From JARFQH01 sp963825595 (GTDB taxonomy: Bacteria; Desulfobacterota; Desulfobacteria; Desulfobacterales; SG8-13), in contig CAWGUE010000013.1 of assembly GCA_963825595.1 (NCBI GenBank), positions 310,001-374,000 of the forward strand: DNA of 64,000 nucleotides, written 5' to 3'. The stretch's first letter is position 1. Every line of letters starts with the position of its first letter. Made by a program: the position numbers and the translations under genes. The notes beneath the pieces are model-generated. The model worked only from the letters and a program-made list of their open reading frames with translations. It was not told where the DNA came from and searched no databases. Positions 1 through 8,084 of this stretch are shown piece after piece.

Positions 1-144
1 CCAACTTCAAGCGACAGGCAAAACGAAGGGACCTCATTAATTACGATCTTCTTGAATATGCCACGACACCTGTATCCTGAAAATTGCAGAACCCTCAGAG
101 GCTATGATAACGATAAGTGGCTATCGCAAGGAATGTGATAAAAA

Positions 145-831
145 ATGAATGTTGAGTCCCCTAAAAGAACTGACGTGCGCTTAATCCTTTTAAACCCCAA
201 GCACGGGCAGTCGCAAGGCGAAGAAATCGCCAACAGCGTCAGCCACGGCGCCGGGCTGGCCGGCGCGCTCATCGGGACACCATTTCTCGTCATGCATGCC
301 GTAAGGCACGGGGATGCCGGATTCATTGTCGGTACGAGTGTTTTCTCCGCATCCATGATCCTTCTTTATCTTGCCTCCACGCTTTACCATGCGTGGCCAA
401 TAGGCAAAGCCAAGAGTTGTTTTCGTATCATCGAGCATTCCGCGATCTTTATCCTTATTGCCGGCACGTACACGCCGTTAACCCTTGGCATACTTAGCGG
501 TGCTTTGGGCTGGACGCTCTTCGGCGTTGTTTGGGGTCTTGCTATAGCCGGGGTAGTGTTGAAGGCATTCTATAAAACCGCCCATCCCATACTTTCCACT
601 TGCCTTTATCTGCTGATGGGGTGGCTGCTCGTGATTGCGGTTAAACCGTTGTATGCCAGGATGCCAACAGCGGGCTTGTTCTTATTGATTGCGGGAGGCT
701 TATCCTACACAGCCGGTGTAGCATTTTTTGCAACCGATTCGCGGCTAAAGTATGGCCACCTCATCTGGCATCTATTTGTTATAGCCGGTACCACATGTCA
801 CTACTTTGTGGTGCTCTGGTACGCGGCCTGA
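145..831 (+). CDS. trhA: TrhA / hemolysin III family (PAQR-like) membrane protein
   Basis: A 228-residue integral membrane protein with about seven hydrophobic segments. The family's conserved polar motifs are visible: NSVSHGAGL near residue 30 with H34, STLYHAW near 79 with H82, HSAIFILIAGTYTP near 98, and HLIWHLFVIAGTTCHY close to the C terminus. The conserved histidines are the presumed metal site of PAQR-type proteins. Members are inner-membrane proteins linked to membrane lipid or energy homeostasis; the name hemolysin is historical. The roughly 20 residues before GEEIANSVSHG are longer than usual, so a later start is possible, although an AAGGAATG stretch lies upstream of this ATG. It appears monocistronic, and the next 400 bases hold a repeat element. 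Confidence 0.9.
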   Translation: MNVESPKRTDVRLILLNPKHGQSQGEEIANSVSHGAGLAGALIGTPFLVMHAVRHGDAGFIVGTSVFSASMILLYLASTLYHAWPIGKAKSCFRIIEHSAIFILIAGTYTPLTLGILSGALGWTLFGVVWGLAIAGVVLKAFYKTAHPILSTCLYLLMGWLLVIAVKPLYARMPTAGLFLLIAGGLSYTAGVAFFATDSRLKYGHLIWHLFVIAGTTCHYFVVLWYAA

Positions 832-951
832 CAATCAATTTAGACGAGAGTGCACATCATGAGATATCGTTATCTTGGATATTCTGGCCTGTTGATGTCT
901 CTTATTACACTTGGAACAGGGAAGTTTCCGCGGATTTACTATCACGAGCGT

Positions 952-1139
952 TAGTTAGTGCCCATCCTCGGTTCCATTAAAGGCACTGATTAGTTTCCGA
1001 TCCAGAAATGAGCAATTATCTGCAAGTTCAAGGAAATCAAAGAGCTGCACGGAGGCATACTCGTGTACGTCGCGCATGCAATTCCGCCGATTGACGCCGA
1101 AATTGCGGAAAAGGGCCATTTATGGACGGAAACTAGTTA
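952..1139 (+). mobile_element. Family-1 inverted-repeat element, copy A
   Basis: Non-coding element at 958-1133. It begins GTGCCCATCC and ends GGACGGAAAC, an imperfect inverted pair. It is flanked by the direct repeat TAGTTA at 952-957 and 1134-1139. The interior (TTTCCGATCCAGAAA, TTCAAGGAAATCA, GATTGACGCCGAAATT, GGGCCATTTATGGAC) matches copy B at 4527 closely. It fills most of the gap 832-1253; I see nothing else there. Confidence 0.8.
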
Positions 1140-1253
1140 ATCATTCGCTTATTATACGCGGATAGACCCATTGGAAAGTCGGCAGCCGGTTTTCTCAGCT
1201 GAGCTTGCAGCCGAATTTTGCATTCGTGACGATGCTGACTATTGGTCCGTTTC

Positions 1254-1706
1254 TTAGAATCTTTTCATCAGCTTCTGAAATTCGGCGTTTTGCTTATTGA
1301 TCAGATCTTGCAATACATCGAGTGCCTGACCTGGATCGATGCCAGGAGTTTTGAGGAGGTCTCGCAGGCGCGATATGGTCTCTTCTTGCGCTTCGATCTT
1401 TTGCTTGAGGACCTGATTTTCTTCCTCTAAGATCCGGTATTCATCTTTTGAAACCCATCCCATGATGCTAAAGTAATCACCAAAGGATTTCTTGAAATCC
1501 GCCGCCGCCCTTTCCCATGCAGCACTGCTTTCCGGGCCGTCCTGACTCTGCTCTTCGAGGCCGTAGTATTTTTTGAACAGTGCGGTCAATTCGTCGACAC
1601 CGCTGAATCCCCCGTTGATCCAGCGGGTGACGTCTTCGAGTTGTTTCTGGCCTCTGGCGACAGAGAGAAGATAATTTCCCCAGAATTCCAGGAATTGTCG
1701 GTCCAT
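1254..1706 (-). CDS. Coiled-coil protein, possible PHA-granule-associated factor
   Basis: A 150-residue soluble protein starting MDRQFLEFWGNYLL. I use the ATG at 1706; an upstream extension to 1769 lacks support. The N-terminal half is helical with aromatic residues (WINGGFSGVDELTALFKKYYG), and the C-terminal half is a predicted coiled coil (EENQVLKQKIEAQEETISRL). The shape and length resemble PhaE-like or granule-associated proteins, and a phasin-like gene lies 0.4 kb upstream on the same strand. No PHA synthase (phaC) is visible in the window, so the granule link rests on context only. An unrelated conserved coiled-coil protein is the alternative. Confidence 0.55.
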   Translation of the reverse strand: MDRQFLEFWGNYLLSVARGQKQLEDVTRWINGGFSGVDELTALFKKYYGLEEQSQDGPESSAAWERAAADFKKSFGDYFSIMGWVSKDEYRILEEENQVLKQKIEAQEETISRLRDLLKTPGIDPGQALDVLQDLINKQNAEFQKLMKRF

Positions 1707-1731
1707 GACAGAATCCTCGGCTGTTAGGTGT

Positions 1732-2086
1732 TTAGGGCAGCATGAATTTGCTGGTGTAACGGTACACACCGATCCAATAAGACTGGCAGGCAGTCAGAAC
1801 GTCCCCCGCAAGCTTCAGAAGAGCGGGATCGATGTCACCGGATAACCGGTTGCTTTGTTTCTCGCCGTCGGTTTTAATTTGCCGCGTCTCGCACGCCACC
1901 ACCTCGGCGTGGCCTTTAATTGGTTTTCGTACCCAATTGATACCATTCAGCAATTTCGGCGTCAATCATGCCAGAGGCGCAGCCATATCTATTGCGCTGC
2001 AGGTCGGCGTCATCTCGTATGCGGTAAGGTTGCGCACCTCTGCTATTTTTTGACTTGTTCGATCTTACGAATAGTGTGCCCCTGCT
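1732..2086 (-). pseudogene. Degenerate reading frame between the phasin and the coiled-coil gene
   Basis: A coherent-looking protein reading runs through this gap but is interrupted. An out-of-frame piece (IQQGHTIRKIEQVKK) ends at the T6 run near 2046-2051. The reading then continues in another frame (KIAEVRNLTAYEMTPTC), hits TGA at 1966-1968, and continues (LTPKLLNGINWVRKPIKG to SKFMLP) to a stop at 1732. I do not recognise the family. It could be a decayed gene or coincidental open sequence. Only the last 77 codons form an uninterrupted frame, starting with TTG. Confidence 0.3.
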
Positions 2087-2097
2087 GAATCCGCAAA

Positions 2098-2140
2098 CCA
2101 ATTAGTGTCCTCAATAATTGTCTGAAAGGACACTATTTGG
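2098..2140 (-). terminator. Hairpin containing the phasin stop codon
   Basis: Arms CCAATTAGTGTCC (2098-2110) and GGACACTATTTGG (2128-2140) pair at 11 of 13 positions. The TAG stop of the phasin gene (2133-2135) lies in the right arm. The position suggests transcript 3'-end formation or protection for the minus-strand gene. Confidence 0.5.
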
Positions 2141-2414
2141 ATTTCGATTTTTGGGTAGCCTCAAAGAAATCCGCCACCTTCTTGTAATTGTCGTCAGCGG
2201 TTTTTTTGAAATCCTGGCACCCTTTATTATAAGCATCGACCCAATTCTGAATGAGTTTTTTGCCTTCTTCGGGAACACCGGTGGCCTGTGTCAGGAGCGT
2301 ATTTACCATTTTTTCATTCTGTCCGCCGATTGTCAACATGGCTTTGAAACTGTTGTCAAAGGCCGTTTTGTTGAAGTCGAGCATTTGCTTCAGCATTTGA
2401 TTGGTATCGAACAT
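2133..2414 (-). CDS. Phasin-like protein
   Basis: A 93-residue, helix-rich protein without a signal peptide or membrane span: MFDTNQMLKQMLDFNKTAFD followed by amphipathic stretches with alternating Phe/Leu and Lys (SFKAMLTIGGQNEKM, FKKTADDNYKKVADFFEAT). This matches the pattern of short phasins (Phasin_2-type), which coat polyhydroxyalkanoate granules. GVPEEGKKLIQNWVDAYNKG is the typical central part. The start is an ATG preceded by AGGAGG (CCTCC on the plus strand at 2421). The gene's stop codon sits inside a hairpin. No PHA synthase or depolymerase gene is nearby in the window. Confidence 0.75.
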   Translation of the reverse strand: MFDTNQMLKQMLDFNKTAFDNSFKAMLTIGGQNEKMVNTLLTQATGVPEEGKKLIQNWVDAYNKGCQDFKKTADDNYKKVADFFEATQKSKSK

Positions 2415-2569
2415 AATTGCCTCCTATTTGATAATCAACTGTTTTTCGCCGTGTTACTTCGCTTTTGACATTGAGGACGCCTGGGGGGTAAGGTTTGAAT
2501 CCTTTGCGAGAATCGCAAAGCAGTTGGCTTGTGCTCTCTGATCCTTGCCTGCTGCTGCAGCAAGAAGGG

Positions 2570-2761
2570 TCACACGTCTAAGTCCCGCTTTTTTTCATTA
2601 AACTCTTCCTGGCTGATTTCCCCCTTTGCATAGCGCTGCTTAAGTAGACCCAGGGCCGATTCCTGAGTATTTCCAAAACCAAGACCCTTTTCTTTTTTCA
2701 AGAAGGACAAGCCCCATACAGCGAGAACAACAACAAGGACAATTCCAAAAATCCCGAACAT
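2570..2761 (-). CDS. Small membrane protein with SHOCT domain
   Basis: A 63-residue protein. Residues 1-19 form one hydrophobic span (MFGIFGIVLVVVLAVWGLSF), followed by a basic linker. A C-terminal SHOCT motif (LGLLKQRYAKGEISQEEFNE) follows. SHOCT is a short oligomerisation domain found at the C-terminal end of many small membrane proteins. The start is supported by a near-perfect ribosome site, AAAGGAGGTGATAAACGC, just before the ATG. The gene lies in a run of small minus-strand genes (lmo0937-like, CsbD) typical of envelope or stress responses. Confidence 0.85.
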   Translation of the reverse strand: MFGIFGIVLVVVLAVWGLSFLKKEKGLGFGNTQESALGLLKQRYAKGEISQEEFNEKKRDLDV

Positions 2762-2868
2762 GCGTTTATCACCTCCTTTGATTAATCAACTTTTTTTGAG
2801 ATGTCGCAAAAGGGTAGATCATCTGTTCAGCTGTCAGTCCGTGTGAGGCTGCAGGTTAACTCCGGCGA

Positions 2869-3315
2869 TCAATAGGCAGGCCGCATCCATCCCGTGTTCT
2901 TATCGACCAGAATCTTATCGGCCAGGGAATTGTCTTTGGTAACCACATCGGCTTCGAAATTCTGACCTTCATCTTTTATGTCGCCCAGTCTCAGATACGG
3001 ATTCCCGGTTGATTTCAAATAATTTTCAACCATAGACTTGGCCTGATCCTTATCGATCGGTTTTTGGGGCTGCTGTTGAGCGTATGGATTCTGTTGGCTG
3101 GGTCCGTAACCCTGACCGGAACCCATCATACCAGGTCCCATGCCGTAGCCGTTGCCTCGACCTCCCATCATGCCAGGACCCATTCCGTAACCACTGCCCT
3201 GACCCGACTGCGGCATCGTGTTGTACCCTTGATTGGAAGACTGGGCATACACGCTGCCCAGCGCCAGCAGCACTACCAGGATCGAAAGCGGTGCTATGAA
3301 GAGTGTATTTTTCAT
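2869..3315 (-). CDS. Secreted Gly/Met-rich protein with PepSY-like C-terminal region
   Basis: A 148-residue protein. Residues 1-24 are a signal peptide ending VYAQS. Next comes a low-complexity part with tandem GYGMGPGMMG repeats (about 30-70) and a Gln/Pro stretch. A folded C-terminal part follows (IDKDQAKSMVENYLKSTGNPYLRLGDIKD to GWMRPAY). The last part resembles periplasmic proteins annotated in delta- and other proteobacteria as PepSY-like or metal-associated. Met-rich repeats suggest copper binding, but that is inference. The neighbours are small stress-type genes on the same strand. Confidence 0.8.
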   Translation of the reverse strand: MKNTLFIAPLSILVVLLALGSVYAQSSNQGYNTMPQSGQGSGYGMGPGMMGGRGNGYGMGPGMMGSGQGYGPSQQNPYAQQQPQKPIDKDQAKSMVENYLKSTGNPYLRLGDIKDEGQNFEADVVTKDNSLADKILVDKNTGWMRPAY

Positions 3316-3375
3316 TTTGGGTCATCTTTCTTTATGGGTTCATTAAAAAATTACAAAAAAACATCCGCGAAACAC

Positions 3376-3525
3376 TTACGCATGTCTTCGTCCTTGAATA
3401 ACCTGGATCAGCAACACGATAATGGCGATTACCAGCAGGGCATGAATGAAGCCGCCCAACGCGGTCCCGGTCATCAATCCCAACCCCCACAAAACCAGTA
3501 GAATTACAAATATGGTCCAAAGCAT
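3376..3525 (-). CDS. lmo0937-family small membrane protein
   Basis: A 49-residue gene too short for ordinary ORF cut-offs. The ATG at 3525 follows AAAAAGGAGGCCACC, a strong ribosome site. The product begins MLWTIFVILLVLWGLGLMTG and has a second hydrophobic stretch (ALLVIAIIVLLIQVI) ending in a short basic tail (QGRRHA). Two closely spaced spans and this MLWTI start are typical of the lmo0937 family, whose function is unknown. These genes often lie beside csbD, as here, which suggests stress induction. Confidence 0.85.
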   Translation of the reverse strand: MLWTIFVILLVLWGLGLMTGTALGGFIHALLVIAIIVLLIQVIQGRRHA

Positions 3526-3575
3526 GGTGGCCTCCTTTTTTAACGCCATCAGATTCTTTTGAAAGTTGTCTATGT

Positions 3576-3755
3576 TTACTTCCCGACGACATCCTTGATC
3601 TCACCGATCTTTTCCTGAACGCTCCCGTCAAAATCTTCGTCTTTGCCTTCGGCTTCCAAGTCGCGGTTCCCGACCGCTTTTCCGGCGACCTGCTTGATCT
3701 TACCCTTTACTTTGTGCCACTTGCCTTCTGCTTTGTCCTGGGTGCTTGATTTCAT
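3576..3755 (-). CDS. CsbD-like stress protein
   Basis: A 59-residue hydrophilic protein starting MKSSTQDKAEGKWHKVKG. The family repeats are visible: KGKIKQVAGKAVGNRDLEAEGK, then KIGEIKDVVGK at the end. CsbD proteins are small and abundant in general stress responses; their molecular role is not known. The ATG at 3755 is chosen over an upstream in-frame start because ACAGGAGGTCTACC immediately precedes it. It is 50 bases upstream of the lmo0937-like gene, and the two are probably co-transcribed. Confidence 0.9.
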   Translation of the reverse strand: MKSSTQDKAEGKWHKVKGKIKQVAGKAVGNRDLEAEGKDEDFDGSVQEKIGEIKDVVGK

Positions 3756-3855
3756 GGTAGACCTCCTGTTTAATAACGGTTGTACTGAAGTTCCCGTGCA
3801 AAAGACCAATGGGGCTTTTTTAGGAACTTATCTTAATTCTCCACCGGTTAAAGAT

Positions 3856-4388
3856 TGACGGCGCAATTGTTGGGTCAACGAAGAAATGAATCCGAGAATC
3901 CAGGCATCGTGAACGTCAGGCGGCGGAGATACTCCGGTCGGCAGCGGTTTACGGGAAGCGCCATCGCGTAACGCAAGATGAAAAGTAACGCTAACGGAAA
4001 TCGTCGTGCCAATATCTTCTAGCTACTGGATCTTCAATATTTGTGCCAGGTACCATACACTCACTGTAAAGATACCCAACAGTCTGATATTTAAACGTAA
4101 TTGTTTAAACTAACATTCCGGGGCCACCCTTAATCGCCATCTAAAAAGGATCATATTCAACCAATGGTCACATATGACCCTTTACAAGTGGTCTGGAAGT
4201 TATGGTCGGCAAATGGTAATGGCGGGTTGAAATTGGGATGGGAATAGATTGATCGTCAGGCCGCATACCAAAAGACTACGTTGCTCTAATTCGCTTGATT
4301 GTAGTCCAGATACATCCAACGTATCAACCGCTTGAGTGAACGGCTGCCTGCTGCTATTAAGCGAACCTTTTGAAATCACGAAGAAATT
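3856..4388. other. Intergenic stretch without recognised genes
   Basis: No convincing coding sequence in either strand. GGTCACATATGACC (4165-4178) is a perfect palindrome of 5-bp arms around CATA, a possible regulator site. The only strong structural signal is the hairpin that follows at 4390. Confidence 0.5.
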
Positions 4389-4389
4389 G

Positions 4390-4424
4390 AAGGCCGACCA
4401 CAACATCCTGTGGTTGGCCTTTCT
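4390..4424 (+). terminator. Strong GC-rich hairpin followed by TTTCT
   Basis: AAGGCCGACCACA (4390-4402) pairs with TGTGGTTGGCCTT (4409-4421) around a 6-base loop. It looks like an intrinsic terminator on the plus strand. No plus-strand gene ends upstream, so it may end a small RNA or act in both directions. Confidence 0.55.
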
Positions 4425-4518
4425 CGCATAAAAGTTGCGATAAGATCAATCTATTTGCATCCTACAAGTCTTGGATGGACACGAATTTGTTTCAGAAACC
4501 ACGAGGCTTATGGGTGAT

Positions 4519-4709
4519 ATAGGCTAGTGCCCATCCACGAATTCATTAAGTGCACTTTTGAGTTTCCGATCCAGAAATTGGCAATTTTCCGCAAGTTCAA
4601 GGAAATCAAGGATTTGGGCGGAGGCGTACTCGTGTACGCCGCACAAGCGATTGCGCCGATTGACGCCGAAATTGTGGGAAAGGGCCATTTATGGACGGAA
4701 AATAGGCTA
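4519..4709 (+). mobile_element. Family-1 inverted-repeat element, copy B
   Basis: Element 4527-4701 (GTGCCCATCC to GGACGGAAA), flanked by a perfect 8-bp direct repeat, ATAGGCTA (4519-4526 and 4702-4709). It is nearly collinear with copy A: TTTCCGATCCAGAAA, GCAAGTTCAAGGAAATCA, ACTCGTGTACG, GATTGACGCCGAAATTG, GGCCATTTATGGACGG. Confidence 0.85.
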
Positions 4710-4748
4710 TGAACGCGATCGAGGATGCATAGTCGGGCATATTCGCCG

Positions 4749-5984
4749 TCAATCCCGCTTTTTCTTCGGCAGTATAAGGTTCAACAGTACTCCGACGATT
4801 CCGGCCAGTCCGATACCACCCAGAGTAAAGATGGACATACCGCCGATTCCGAACACCAAAATGACCGCAACGATTATCAGGTTGCGCGCTTCGGTCAGGT
4901 CATCGCCGGCCTTGACCAGAGTGTTCAAGCCCACGACCGTAATCGCCCCGAAGAGCAGGAGCATGATACCGCCCATGACCGGCACGGGGATGGTTTGAAG
5001 CAGGGTTCCGAGTTTACCGACGAAGGCCAGCAGAATGGCAATCGCAGCGGCCCAGGTCATGACAACCGGGTTGTACATTTTCGTTAGGGTAACAGCACCG
5101 GTTACTTCGGAATAGGTCGTGTTCGGCGGCCCGCCCAGAAACGAAGCGAGCATGGTGGCCAAGCCGTCACCGAGCAGGGTGCGATGAATACCCGGGGATT
5201 TGAGGTAGTCCTTGCCGGTGACGTTGCCGATGGCCAGGATATCCCCGAAGTGCTCGATGGCCGGTGCGATCGCGACCGGGACGATGAAAATGACGGCCTC
5301 AAGGTTCCACTGGGGAAAGACGAAATTCGGTACCGCCATCCAGGCGGCCTCGGAAACCGGCGACAGGTTGACCAACCCGAAAGCGATACTGATGAGGTAA
5401 CCGACACTGATGCCGATAAGGATCGGTATCAGGCGCAGCATTCCGCGGCCAAGAAGGGAAACCAGGATGGTGGTGGCAAGGGTGGCCATGGAAATGATCA
5501 AGGCGGTTTTCTCCGGCACCAGGACCGCCGAACCATCGCCGGTGCGGCCCATGGCCATGTGGACGGCCACAGGGGCCAGGATCAACCCGATCACCATGAT
5601 GACGGGCCCAACGACCACAGGCGGCAGAACACGTTCCAGAAATCCACTGCCGAATTATTTTACGCCGAGGCTTAGTAGAACGTAAACCAAACCGGCGGCG
5701 GCCAGGCCACAAAGCGTCGATGGAATGCCCCAGGTCTGAACCCCATGAATGATCGGGGCAATAAAGGCAAAGGAGGAGGCCAGAAATATCGGCACCATCC
5801 GCTTGGTCACGAATTGAAATATCAGGGTACCGGCACCGGCAGTGAACAGGGCGACGTTGGGATCGAGGCCGGTCAGCAGCGGTACCAGTACCAGAGCACC
5901 GAAGGCGACAAAGAGCATCTGGGCACCGACGATGGGAACCTTTAAGCTGAAGCGGTTTTCTGCGGATGCAGAATCATGGGGCAT
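4749..5984 (-). pseudogene. uraA: Uracil/xanthine permease gene with an in-frame TAA
   Basis: A nucleobase:cation symporter-2 (UraA/UapA) family gene of about 411 codons. The ATG at 5984 follows GAGAGGAGAATATGCC. The reading runs 109 codons to VYVLLSLGVK, meets TAA at 5655-5657, and continues in the same frame (FGSGFLERVLPPVVVGPV) to 4749. The second part holds the family core: EHFGDILAIGNVTGKDY, GDGLATMLASFLGG and NTTYSEVTGAV. Relatives have Lys or Ile at the interrupted position (VKKxG), so one A-to-T change explains the stop. UraA imports uracil for Upp, whose gene lies just upstream on the same strand. With this stop the transporter is probably lost unless the base is an assembly error. 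TAA is not a known recoding codon. Confidence 0.85.
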
Positions 5985-6008
5985 GGCATATTCTCCTCTC
6001 TCGGTTTT

Positions 6009-6091
6009 CTGATTTCCTTGAGTTTGTAAAAAATTTTTCATTTCTGGATCGGAAACTGATCAGTGCTCTCTATGTAACCGTGGTTGGGCCC
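6009..6091 (-). repeat. Family-1 element, truncated copy C
   Basis: The plus strand reads GATTTCCTTGAG, then TTTCTGGATCGGAAACTGAT, AACCGTGGTTGGGCCC. This is the reverse complement of the left half of copies A and B. The other half is missing; the uraA leader begins where it stops, and the terminal end abuts the upp stop codon. Confidence 0.7.
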
Positions 6092-6717
6092 TATTTGGTG
6101 CCGAATATTTTGTCGCCGGCATCCCCGAGTCCCGGCAATATATAGCCGATATCGTTGAGTGCCTCGTCTACGGAAGCGACGTAGATATCCACATCGGGGT
6201 GATGTTCTTCAACCCGTCGGATGCCTTCCGGTGCGGCCACCAGAAATAATCCCTTGATAGTCTTGCACCCGGCCGCCTTTAACAAGCGAATGGTTTCAAC
6301 CACGGTTCCACCGGTGGCCAGCATGGGGTCGAGAATCAGGGCAATTCGCTCATCAATGGCCCCGGTCAGCTTGACGTAATACTTGACCGGTTCGAGGGTG
6401 TCTTCGTTGCGGTAGAGTCCGACAACACTGACCCTGGCCGAAGGAATCAGGTTAAGAACCCCGTTTAGCATGCCGATACCGGCCCGCAGGATCGGGACGA
6501 CGGTAATTTTTTTGCCCTTGATTTTTTCCACATTCACCGGTCCGGCCCAACCCTGAATAACCTCTTTTTCAGTTTCCAGGTCTTTGGTCGCCTCGTAGGT
6601 GAGCAAAGTGCCCAGTTCGGAGGCAAGGTCTCGAAAATCCTTGGTTGTAATGTTGTGTTCCCGCATCAGCCCCAATTTGTGTTTGATCAGTGGATGCTCC
6701 ACCACGTGAATTGACAC
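6091..6717 (-). CDS. upp: Uracil phosphoribosyltransferase
   Basis: 208 residues from a GTG start at 6717, which follows GAAGGAGGCGCT. It converts uracil and PRPP to UMP in the pyrimidine salvage pathway, in the cytoplasm. The family motifs are present: HPLIKHKLGLMRE at the start, LTYEATKDL, PILRAGIGM, LYRNEDTLEPVKYY, and the PRPP loop LDPMLATGGT. Length is exactly that of the family. The frame stays open 80 codons upstream, but that part lies in repeat copy D and is not protein. The broken uraA lies downstream on the same strand, the usual upp-uraA pairing. Confidence 0.96.
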   Translation of the reverse strand: MSIHVVEHPLIKHKLGLMREHNITTKDFRDLASELGTLLTYEATKDLETEKEVIQGWAGPVNVEKIKGKKITVVPILRAGIGMLNGVLNLIPSARVSVVGLYRNEDTLEPVKYYVKLTGAIDERIALILDPMLATGGTVVETIRLLKAAGCKTIKGLFLVAAPEGIRRVEEHHPDVDIYVASVDEALNDIGYILPGLGDAGDKIFGTK

Positions 6718-6770
6718 AGCGCCTCCTTCATATTGTCCACGGTAACCGCGTGCGTTTCGATAACGTCGAA

Positions 6771-7015
6771 ACTCGTTAGTATCCAGGCATAAATGGCCCT
6801 TTTTCCGCAACTCCCCGCCTGCTTCGGGACAGGTCGGCATCAACCCCACCGAAGGCGGCAAGTCATGCCGACGGCAGACAAGGCGGCGGAATCGTTTGTG
6901 CGGCGCACGCGCCTGCGTGCAATGCCGCTGATTTCCTCGAACTGGCAAAAATGGCACATTTCTGGATCGGAAACTTCTCAGTGCTCTTCCTGAAACCGCG
7001 GATGGACACTCGTTA
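6771..7015 (-). mobile_element. Family-1 inverted-repeat element, copy D
   Basis: Element 6779-7007, in the reverse orientation to A and B. It is flanked by a perfect 8-bp duplication, ACTCGTTA (6771-6778, 7008-7015). The ends are GTATCCAGGCATAAATGG and GGATGGAC. The interior contains a longer GC-rich centre than in A/B but the same TTTCTGGATCGGAAAC block. It lies directly upstream of upp. Confidence 0.85.
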
Positions 7016-7048
7016 ATAAGTTGACTAAATCGAATAAATTGAAAAACG

Positions 7049-7093
7049 GAGGGGCAGGGAGAGGATACACGTATACAGGTTCCTGCTCCCTGC
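7049..7093 (-). terminator. Possible terminator of the 7163-7465 gene
   Basis: GCAGGGAG and CTCCCTGC form an inverted repeat around about 25 bases that include GTATAC. On the minus strand it is followed, after CCCTCCG, by TTTTTC. It lies just past the 3' end of the small secreted-protein gene. Confidence 0.4.
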
Positions 7094-7162
7094 TTAATTT
7101 AGGGGCTTGGATTATACTCAAAGCAAAGATTTGTCAAGAACGCAAACGGGACCGAATTGGGC

Positions 7163-7465
7163 CTACCACGTCCCCAATGGCCTGGTGACTGTGAAATGGT
7201 AGGGGTCTTTTACCAGTTTTTGGGATGCTTCCGGAACGTTGTCGCCAATGGCGGTAAATGGGAGTGCAATCACCCATACTCCGGCACCGAGGATGGTGGC
7301 CGCAGCACCCAGGGGACGCATGACGAACAGGTCGTATGTCATGGAACCGGCACTGGCTTCCTCGGTTTTCACCTCGGCCTGGGCCAGTACCTGGCTGCCG
7401 AGAGGGACGAGAACCACAGACAGGGCAATCAAAAGAACCATGGATTGTTGGACAAGTTTATGCAT
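7163..7465 (-). CDS. Small exported protein of unknown function
   Basis: 100 residues from the ATG at 7465, preceded by AAGGAGGAATAT. Residues 1-29 are a signal peptide (LLIALSVVLVPLGSQVLAQA). A mature part carries one hydrophobic stretch (GAAATILGAGVWVIALPFTA) and a polar tail (GDNVPEASQKLVKDPYHFTV). The pattern of MRPLG, a hydrophobic span, then TRPLG occurs in small conserved proteobacterial envelope proteins that have no established role. A good promoter lies 66 bases upstream. Confidence 0.75.
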   Translation of the reverse strand: MHKLVQQSMVLLIALSVVLVPLGSQVLAQAEVKTEEASAGSMTYDLFVMRPLGAAATILGAGVWVIALPFTAIGDNVPEASQKLVKDPYHFTVTRPLGTW

Positions 7466-7530
7466 ATATTCCTCCTTGTGCGTATTTAAAGTGCCGGCCC
7501 ATCGCTCGATTCCGGCCAGGTTTTTCAACT

Positions 7531-7559
7531 ATTATACTATACTGTCAGACGGTTAGCAA
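7531..7559 (-). promoter_or_regulatory. Sigma-70-type promoter for the 7163-7465 gene
   Basis: On the minus strand, TTGCTA (7554-7559) and TATAAT (7531-7536) are separated by exactly 17 bases, 66 bases upstream of the start codon. Confidence 0.7.
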
Positions 7560-7834
7560 TCAATAGTGCCGTTTCCCCCTGCATGTTTTCCAGCCACCAC
7601 CAACGTTTGTAGACGGATCGCCGCCCATCGCTTCCTGTGGCGGAGAATGCCATGAGTGCCCTGAGGGCTGGGGAAATTCATCTCTCTGATTCGATATTAT
7701 CGGAACGTATGGCCGAAACGTTAATTTTATACCGCTTTTCAATAATAAATTCCGAAATACGGAAGGGCGGTATAAGTGGTTGTAGAAAAAAACGTTCGCA
7801 TAACGGAAAATTTTTTTGACAAACACTATATGTC

Positions 7835-7976
7835 GAACACATCTCAAAAATAGTCTCAGTTCCCATGGCGGCGTTGTGAAACGATTAAAATGCTTAAATA
7901 CGACCTGTATGCTCCGCGTTTTCGTCGTTGCATGCCTTGTCCTGAACCCCTGATCCATATTTTTGAGACACGTTCT
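7835..7976 (-). repeat. Family-2 inverted-repeat element, copy 1
   Basis: Its reverse complement begins AGAACGTGTCTCAA and ends TTTTTGAGATGTGTTCG. It matches copy 2 at 26338 throughout, including GAAAACGCGG, ATACAGGTCGTAT and CAACGCCG. It is MITE-like, with about 14-bp terminal inverted repeats. It occupies most of the gap upstream of priA; the 7566-7834 part is AT-rich and shows no gene. Confidence 0.75.
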
Positions 7977-8084
7977 AAAAACGCCCTGTGCACTCATTTA
8001 ACTGAGACATGAATATTCAATCTTAAGATAAGCACATTGACCAGAAGCCGGTTTCTCGCCAAAGCGCCGGTGAAGAATCTTCCA

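Noticed and set aside
5655..5657. Recoding of the uraA stop as an unusual amino acid
   Set aside because: The codon is TAA; selenocysteine uses TGA and pyrrolysine TAG, and the site is not a conserved Cys or Lys-catalytic position.
6718..6957. An 80-codon N-terminal extension of Upp
   Set aside because: It lies in and beside repeat copy D, has no homology to Upp, and the GTG at 6717 has a strong ribosome site and gives the exact family length.
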